Source of the DNA: BP-191 sp035940575
GTDB taxonomy: Bacteria; Actinomycetota; Actinomycetes; BP-191
Length of the DNA stretch: 64,000 nucleotides
Reading direction: 5' to 3'
Assembly (NCBI GenBank): GCA_035940575.1
Contig: DASZER010000061.1
Span: 1 to 64,000 of the forward strand
The stretch's first letter is position 1, and each line of letters begins with the position of its first letter. Positions 59,390 to 64,000 of this stretch are shown in pieces. Both the position numbers and the translations under genes were made by a program. The notes beneath the pieces are model-generated. The model ran no database searches and had not been told where the DNA came from. It was given only the letters and a program-made list of their open reading frames with translations.

Positions 59390-60581
59390 CTACTCCACGA
59401 CCATCGCGTCGGCGATCGTGGAGCTCACCGAGAACAGCAGCTCGTTCGGCGGCGACCACGCGAGGATGCCGCCCTGCGTCCCCTTGTGGACGGCGGTGTA
59501 GAGCGTGCGCGAGTCGTGCGACCACGCCAGGCTCGTCGCCATGCCCGCGGGGATCTCGCCGCGCAGGGCCACGAAGTCGTAGGAGCCGACCTCGTACGCG
59601 ACGAGCCCCAGGACGTTGCCGTCGCGGACCCAGCCGACGAGCCACTTCCCGTCCGGCGACAGCGCCGGCAGCTCGGTCGCCCCGTCGAACACCTCGACCG
59701 TCTCGGGGATGCCGTTCTCGGTGTCGAGCACCCGGACGCACTCGGAGTCGCACGACGCGAAGCGCACGACGACGTAGCGGTCGTTGCCCGGGTACGCGCC
59801 GCCGACGATCTTCTGCACGACCGCGCGGACCTTCGGGTCCCAGATCTCGGAGTCGTTCGGCTTGCCGCGCAGGCGCAGCACGAGCCCGCTGCGCACCTCG
59901 GAGACGGGGTACGTGCCGGGCGGCAGCGTCACCGTCTCGACCACCTCGCCGGTCCGCGCGTCGACCCGCCGCGCGCGGTCGCCGACCGTGAGCCACGCGG
60001 ACGTGCCGTCGACCGCGGGCGCGACGTAGGTCGCGTCGCCCACCGGCTTGCTCTCGCTGTGGCCGATCCGGAGGAGCACGACGGGCGAGCCGTTACCGTC
60101 GCCGGGGCGCCGCAGGATCGCGAACGTCCCGCCGGTCATCGCCACCAGCTCGGGCCGGCGGTTCGCGGACGCGGCGAGGACGTGCGGCGCCGTCCTCCAG
60201 GCGGACGACGCTGCCGCGGTTCGCGAGGATCAACGGGTCGGGCCTGCCCGGGTACGGCCCGACGTCCGCGGGCGGGAAGCCCCCCCGCGGCCTCGACCCG
60301 CTCGAAGGCGTGGGGCGCAGGATCGGGACGACGGTCACCACCGGGTCGGGCGACGGCTCGGGCGACGGCGTCGGCGTCGGCGTGGGCGGCGCGCCCCGGG
60401 TCGTCGGCGAGGAGCCGCCGACCTTCCACGCCACCAGCACCGTGGCCAGCACCGACAGCGCGACGAGCGACAACGCGACCAGCGACCAGTGCGGCCGCCA
60501 GCCCTTCGGCACGACGCGCCGCGCGACTCGCGGCGCCCGCGGCGGGCGCCGTCCCTCGTGCGAGTCGAGGACGTCGGACAC
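59390..60581 (-). CDS. Membrane-anchored beta-propeller-like protein (paralog 3), frameshifted
   Basis: The N-terminal piece begins MSDVLDSHEGRRPPRAPRV, has a membrane helix (WSLVALSLVALSVLATVLVAW) and a Pro/Thr linker, and continues DPLILANRGSVVRLEDG. The frame then breaks near 60183-60191; in another frame the domain continues PHVLAASANRRPELVAMTGG and on to FASCDSECVRVLDTENG (CxxxC) and LPALSPDGKWLVGW. A two-base deletion in a GC run, or a one-base insertion, explains it. Same architecture as its two downstream paralogs. Error or pseudogene is not decidable here. Confidence 0.7.
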
Positions 60582-60584
60582 GAG

Positions 60585-61328
60585 CTACCCCCCTGCCGCC
60601 CGCGTCGCCGGGTGCACGGCGACGAGGCCCGCCGCGCGCCGCGCGTCGCAGTGCTCCTTGAGGACGGCGTACGCGCGCTCGCCCATCAACGCCGTGAGCT
60701 CGGGGCCGTACGACTCGTAGACCCGCTCGCGGCCGACGTGCGCCTCGGGCGACTCCGTGCAGTACCAGTCGAGGTCGTGCCCGCCCTCGCCCCAGCCTCG
60801 CCTGTCGAACTCGCCGATCGTCGTGACGAGCACCTTCGTCTCGTCGAGGCGCTCCTCCCACTCCTGCGTCCGCAGGATCGGGAGCTGCCAGCAGACGTCG
60901 GGCTTGGTCTCCAGCGGGTGGCGCTCCGTACGCCACGCCATCCGGTGCAGCGCGCAGCCCGCGCCGCCCGCGAAGCCGGGCCTGTTCAGGAACACGCAGG
61001 CGCCGTCGAGCACCCGCGTGCGGACGCGCCCGTCGTCCTCCTCGGTCACGCCGCCGCTGCGCCCCTCGCGCCTGAGCTGCCAGTCGTCGGCCGTGAGCTC
61101 CTTCGCCATGCGGCGTACGCGCCGCTCGTCCTCCTTGTCGGAGAAGAACGCGCCGTGCGTGCAGCAGCCGTCGTCGGGGCGGGTGCGCTGGATGCCGTGG
61201 CAGCCGTTGCCGAAGATGCACGTCCACGACGACATGAGCCAGGTGACGTCGCAGCGGAACATCTCGTCGCCGTCGTCCGGGTTGAGGAACGTGAACCACT
61301 CGCGAGGGAAGTCGAGGTGGTGCGGCAT
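60585..61328 (-). CDS. Cys-rich YkgJ/DUF3109-like metal-binding protein
   Basis: A 247-residue protein with many Cys in the order seen in YkgJ-type proteins: FRCDVTW, CIFGNGCHG, DGCCTHGAFF, GACVFLN, GAGCALHRM, DVCWQLPI and DWYCTES. These probably hold an iron-sulfur cluster or zinc. No membrane segment. First gene of an apparent operon leading through the three propeller-like genes to gpmA; leaderless start with a TAAGGT box. Confidence 0.8.
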   Translation of the reverse strand: MPHHLDFPREWFTFLNPDDGDEMFRCDVTWLMSSWTCIFGNGCHGIQRTRPDDGCCTHGAFFSDKEDERRVRRMAKELTADDWQLRREGRSGGVTEEDDGRVRTRVLDGACVFLNRPGFAGGAGCALHRMAWRTERHPLETKPDVCWQLPILRTQEWEERLDETKVLVTTIGEFDRRGWGEGGHDLDWYCTESPEAHVGRERVYESYGPELTALMGERAYAVLKEHCDARRAAGLVAVHPATRAAGG

Positions 61329-61334
61329 CCATCC

Positions 61335-61340
61335 ACCTTA
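61335..61340 (-). promoter_or_regulatory. -10 box TAAGGT, leaderless start at 61328
   Basis: TAAGGT on the minus strand, 6 nt, then ATG 61328. No usable ribosome binding site between them. Confidence 0.5.
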
Positions 61341-61407
61341 GGAGGATTCCGCGAGGCCCGCCCCCGCTATGCCGCGCCCGGACGGGCCGGAACTCGCGCA
61401 ACCCTCC

Positions 61408-61413
61408 TAGAGT
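61408..61413 (+). promoter_or_regulatory. -10 box TAGAGT, leaderless start at 61420
   Basis: TAGAGT, 6 nt, then ATG 61420. Back to back with the TAAGGT box of the divergent gene, 67 nt away. Confidence 0.5.
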
Positions 61414-61419
61414 GCTCCC

Positions 61420-62250
61420 ATGGCCGTCCACGTGCCGTCCGCGAAGGTCGCGCTCTCGACCGCGTCGACCTACCCGGAGAGCACGGCCGCGGCGTTCGAG
61501 ATCGCGGCCCGCCTCGGCTACGACGGCGTCGAGGTCATGGTCTGGACCGACCCGGTCAGCCAGGACGTCGAGGCGCTGCGGCGGCTCTCGGACTACCACG
61601 GCGTGCCGATCCTCGCGGTCCACGCGCCGTGCCTGCTCATCACCCAGCGCGTGTGGGGCACCGACCCGTGGGCGAAGCTCGTCCGCGCCAAGAACGCCGC
61701 CGACGCGCTCGGCGCGAGCACGGTCGTCGTGCACCCGCCGTTCCGCTGGCAGCGGGAGTACGCGAACGGCTTCGTCGCCGGCATCGAGCGGATGGCCGAC
61801 GAGACGGACGTGCGCTTCGCGGTCGAGAACATGTTCCCGCTGCGCGCCCGCGGCCGCGCCGTGGTGCCGTACGCGCCCGACTGGGACGTGCGCATCGACG
61901 ACTACCGCCACACGACGCTCGACCTGTCGCACACCGCCGTCTCGCAGAGCGACGCGCTCGAGATGGCCAACGACCTCGGCGACCGGCTCGTCCACGTGCA
62001 CCTCGCCGACGGCCTCGGCACGCCGCGCGACGAGCACCTCGTCCCCGGGCGAGGGACGCAGCCGTGCGCGGAGGTGCTGGAGCTGCTGGCGACGCGCTCG
62101 TTCGACGGCACGGTCGTCGTCGAGGTCAACACCCGGCGCGCGGAGTCCCGCGCCGACCGGGAGGCCGACCTCGCGGAGGCGCTCGCGTACACGCGCCTGC
62201 ACCTCGCGTCGGCGCCCGAGTCGCTGCCGACCCGACCGCGCCCGACCTGA
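61420..62250 (+). CDS. Sugar phosphate isomerase/epimerase-like TIM barrel
   Basis: A 276-residue AP_endonuc_2-type barrel. Strand ends show AARLGYDGVEVMVW, LAVHAPC, VVVHPPFRWQ, FAVENMFP (Glu), TLDLSHTAV (Asp, His), LVHVHLADG and VVVEVNTR (Glu), the usual metal-ligand positions. It could isomerise a sugar or inositol derivative. Full length. Leaderless start. Followed 75 nt later by a secreted protein. Confidence 0.85.
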   Translation: MAVHVPSAKVALSTASTYPESTAAAFEIAARLGYDGVEVMVWTDPVSQDVEALRRLSDYHGVPILAVHAPCLLITQRVWGTDPWAKLVRAKNAADALGASTVVVHPPFRWQREYANGFVAGIERMADETDVRFAVENMFPLRARGRAVVPYAPDWDVRIDDYRHTTLDLSHTAVSQSDALEMANDLGDRLVHVHLADGLGTPRDEHLVPGRGTQPCAEVLELLATRSFDGTVVVEVNTRRAESRADREADLAEALAYTRLHLASAPESLPTRPRPT

Positions 62251-62325
62251 CCGATTGACGCGGGTTCGTCCCGGTTCTACCGTCGCGCCTACGTTCGCTG
62301 CCCAGCCGGACGTGGGGGTGAAGTG

Positions 62326-63198
62326 ATGGCTCGTCGTGCCATCGTCGCAAGCGCCGTGATCACGGCGTTCCTGACGAGCTCCGTCGTGCTGCCGAACGCG
62401 TCGGCCGCCGGAGCGAGCTGCTCGGACGCGTTCCTCATGCCCGGTGCCGCGGCCGGCGCCGTCGGCAGCGACAAGCCCGAGGAGTGGTGGCGCCTCCCAG
62501 GCCTTCCAGGGACCTACGTCGTCACGCTCACGTCGACCGTCGGCGACGCGGACCTCGGCGTAGGCGACGGCGACTGCGGCGCGATGTGCAGCAGCTCCGA
62601 GCCGCTCGGCGTCGAGACCTGCACGGTCACCGTCGAGACGTACGGCATCACGGTCGTCGCGCGGTCGATGTCCGACCGCGTCCCCGCGAGCTACGTCGTC
62701 GACGTCGTGACGGCCCCCGCCGCCGCCGACTGCGCGGACGGCCTCGACAACGACGGCGACGGCCTGCGCGACAACGCCGACGCCGGGTGCGGCGACGACA
62801 CCCCGAGCAGCGAGGACGACGACCCGTGCTACGACCGCGCCGGCGTCGACGTCTGCTCGCGGCTCGTGAAGGGCGACGTCGCGCGCCGCTACTCGCTCAC
62901 CGCGCCCGACAACGAGAGGTACGAGGTCGCCGGCTACGTCGACACGTACCGCTTCACCGTCGCGGGCCGCGACGTCGACCTCGCGTGCGTCGTGCTGGTC
63001 GCGAAGCCGCACGGCACCAACAACTTCTGCGGCTTCGGCGGCGGCACGTTCGTCTCGCGCGACCTGAAGCTGTACAAGGTCAAGCCTGACCTGCCCGACT
63101 CGGCGCTGCACGGCGTCCGCGTCAAGGTCTGCGAGGCCGACGTCGTCCTCTCCGCCGACGGCCACGACGAGACGTTCGACGCGTACGTCCCCTGCTGA
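62326..63198 (+). CDS. Secreted protein with calcium-type repeat
   Basis: A 290-residue exported protein: signal VASAVITAFLTSSVVLPNASA, then a Cys-rich domain with 11 or so Cys (GASCSDAF, GDCGAMCSSS, ETCTVTV). In the middle CADGLDNDGDGLRDNADAGCG is a thrombospondin-type-3/EF-like calcium loop. ATG 62326 is used; GTG 62323 is possible; gggggtg is 5-9 nt upstream. The N-terminal part resembles a pre-peptidase-type sandwich. Function unknown. Confidence 0.72.
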   Translation: MARRAIVASAVITAFLTSSVVLPNASAAGASCSDAFLMPGAAAGAVGSDKPEEWWRLPGLPGTYVVTLTSTVGDADLGVGDGDCGAMCSSSEPLGVETCTVTVETYGITVVARSMSDRVPASYVVDVVTAPAAADCADGLDNDGDGLRDNADAGCGDDTPSSEDDDPCYDRAGVDVCSRLVKGDVARRYSLTAPDNERYEVAGYVDTYRFTVAGRDVDLACVVLVAKPHGTNNFCGFGGGTFVSRDLKLYKVKPDLPDSALHGVRVKVCEADVVLSADGHDETFDAYVPC

Positions 63199-63211
63199 GA
63201 CGCTGCGACGC

Positions 63212-63931
63212 GTGACCCGCTCGCCGTTCCAGGACCTCGCCTCCGTCTACGCCGCCGCGCGTCCGACGTACCCCGACGGCATCTACGACGCCCTCCCGCT
63301 GGCCGGCGCGACCGTCGCCGACGTCGGCGCGGGGACCGGTATCTCGACGCGCGGGATGCTCGCGCGCGGCGCGCGCGTGGTGGCGTTCGACCTCGCGCCC
63401 GCGATGCTCGCCCGCGTCGGCGCGCACCCCGCGCTGCTGCTCGGCACGGCCGTCGCCGACGCGCACGCGCTGCCGTTGCGCGACGCCTCGCTCGACCTCG
63501 TGACGTACGCCCAGGCGTTCCACTGGACGACGCCGGAACGCGCGGTGGCCGAGGCGCGCAGGGTGCTGCGCCCCGGCGGCGCGCTCGCCCTGTGGTGGAA
63601 CCACACCGCCGCGCGCGACGAGACGTGGTGGCAGGTCCAGCAGGACGCGCTGGAGTCGCTCAGCGACGGCTACAGCCGCGACTACCGCGAGCGCGACCAC
63701 ACCGCCGACCTGGCGACGGCGTTCGAGGACGTGACGACGATCGAGGTCCCGTGGGTGCGCGAGCTCGACGTCGAGACCTACGTCGTCTACCTGTCCTCGA
63801 AGTCCTACGTCGCCGCGCTCGGCGAGCGGATGCCGGGCTTCCTCGACGGGCAGCGCGAGCTGCTGGCCGCGACGTTCGCCGACGGCGTCGTCAGGGAGCC
63901 GTTCGTCACCCGCCTCTGGCTCGCGCGGTAG
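63212..63931 (+). CDS. Class I SAM-dependent methyltransferase
   Basis: A 239-residue Methyltransf_11 protein: VADVGAGTGISTRGMLARG is motif I, VVAFDLAPAMLARV the acidic strand, LPLRDASLDLVTYAQAFHW motif II, and VLRPGGALALWWNH motif III. The FHWxxPE pattern is that of trans-aconitate/UbiE-like small-molecule methyltransferases. GTG start 13 nt after the preceding gene. Substrate unknown. Confidence 0.87.
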   Translation: MTRSPFQDLASVYAAARPTYPDGIYDALPLAGATVADVGAGTGISTRGMLARGARVVAFDLAPAMLARVGAHPALLLGTAVADAHALPLRDASLDLVTYAQAFHWTTPERAVAEARRVLRPGGALALWWNHTAARDETWWQVQQDALESLSDGYSRDYRERDHTADLATAFEDVTTIEVPWVRELDVETYVVYLSSKSYVAALGERMPGFLDGQRELLAATFADGVVREPFVTRLWLAR

Positions 63932-63936
63932 CCCGG

Positions 63937-63942
63937 TACCCT
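63937..63942 (+). promoter_or_regulatory. -10 box TACCCT, leaderless start at 63950
   Basis: TACCCT, 7 nt, then ATG 63950. No ribosome binding site. Confidence 0.5.
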
Positions 63943-63949
63943 CCCACCC

Positions 63950-64000
63950 ATGCCGCGACGCACGGGTGGGTCTCCGAGTCCCGAGCCTGCAGCGCTGCTG
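63950..64000 (+). CDS. Start of a gene cut by the window end
   Basis: Seventeen codons, MPRRTGGSPSPEPAALL, begin after a leaderless TACCCT box. The family cannot be told from this much. Confidence 0.4.
   Translation, partial: MPRRTGGSPSPEPAALL

Noticed and set aside
62250..62325. A gggttcgtccc segment that looked like a tRNA T-arm
   Set aside because: No acceptor stem, D-arm or anticodon arm could be folded around it.
60136..63165. A 1009-codon minus-strand open frame
   Set aside because: Antisense of the TIM-barrel and secreted-protein genes and out of frame with the Cys-rich gene; no domain signal.

Overview
This is a very GC-rich stretch from an actinobacterium (phylum Actinomycetota). 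The taxonomic call rests on gene content: a mycothiol glycosyltransferase gene (mshA) followed by a YbjN-like gene, an XRE regulator followed by a heparin-binding-haemagglutinin-like gene (the order seen in Mycobacterium as Rv0474-Rv0475), an RsiG-like c-di-GMP-responsive anti-sigma protein, frequent GTG/TTG starts, and many genes whose only visible promoter is a TAnnnT box 6-8 nt before the start codon (leaderless transcripts). No tRNA, rRNA, insertion sequence, prophage or CRISPR array was seen. The genus cannot be set from sequence reading alone.

Layout. 1-604: 3' part of a secreted collagen-like protein. 700-10160: a surface-polysaccharide region with two family-4 glycosyltransferases, a methyltransferase, a flippase, a large multi-pass membrane protein, a dolichol-phosphate-mannose-synthase-like transferase and a TPR lipoprotein, with two secreted proteins of unknown role between them. 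10176-18710: YgfZ, an Ig-like secreted protein, a cell-wall amidase, a Bcp peroxiredoxin, an acyl-CoA dehydrogenase, a DUF4388 protein with a long Glu/Ala coiled coil, and an M23 peptidase. 18878-22289: a tight operon of a beta-keto acid cleavage enzyme, an RsiG-like protein, a single-domain response regulator, an HD-GYP phosphodiesterase and an L-asparaginase II; the middle three form an apparent c-di-GMP signalling module. 22279-31375: lipoprotein, XRE regulator and HbhA-like protein, class II aldolase, aldo/keto reductase, amidohydrolase, dodecin, class V aminotransferase, Rieske protein and small unknowns.

31359-44947: metallo-beta-lactamase-fold protein, HtpX and LemA, alpha/beta hydrolase, LysE exporter, DUF3105 lipoprotein, cupredoxin, MarR regulator divergent from an ankyrin protein, leucine-rich-repeat protein, threonine dehydratase, glutathione-peroxidase-like protein, and an ECF sigma factor fused to a membrane segment and a Cys-containing tail, followed by a tiny secreted Cys-pair protein. 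45193-52218: a seven-gene minus-strand operon running nitrobindin, X-Pro dipeptidyl-peptidase-type hydrolase, 3-hydroxyisobutyrate-dehydrogenase-like, FGGY-kinase-like, class V aminotransferase, frameshifted short-chain dehydrogenase, methyltransferase. 52305-54094: mshA-ybjN. 54217-61328: OsmC, a membrane-anchored protein, SGNH esterase, then gpmA preceded in the same direction by three paralogous membrane-anchored beta-propeller-like genes (the most upstream one frameshifted) and a Cys-rich YkgJ-like gene. 61420-64000: TIM-barrel isomerase, secreted calcium-motif protein, methyltransferase, and the first codons of another gene.

How parts work together: the c-di-GMP module could set developmental or sporulation-type sigma activity; mycothiol synthesis, Bcp, the glutathione-peroxidase-like protein and OsmC give thiol and peroxide defence; the amidase, M23 peptidase, glycosyltransferases and flippase build and remodel the envelope. 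Several single-base frameshifts deserve raw-read checking, because they may be assembly errors rather than true pseudogenes.
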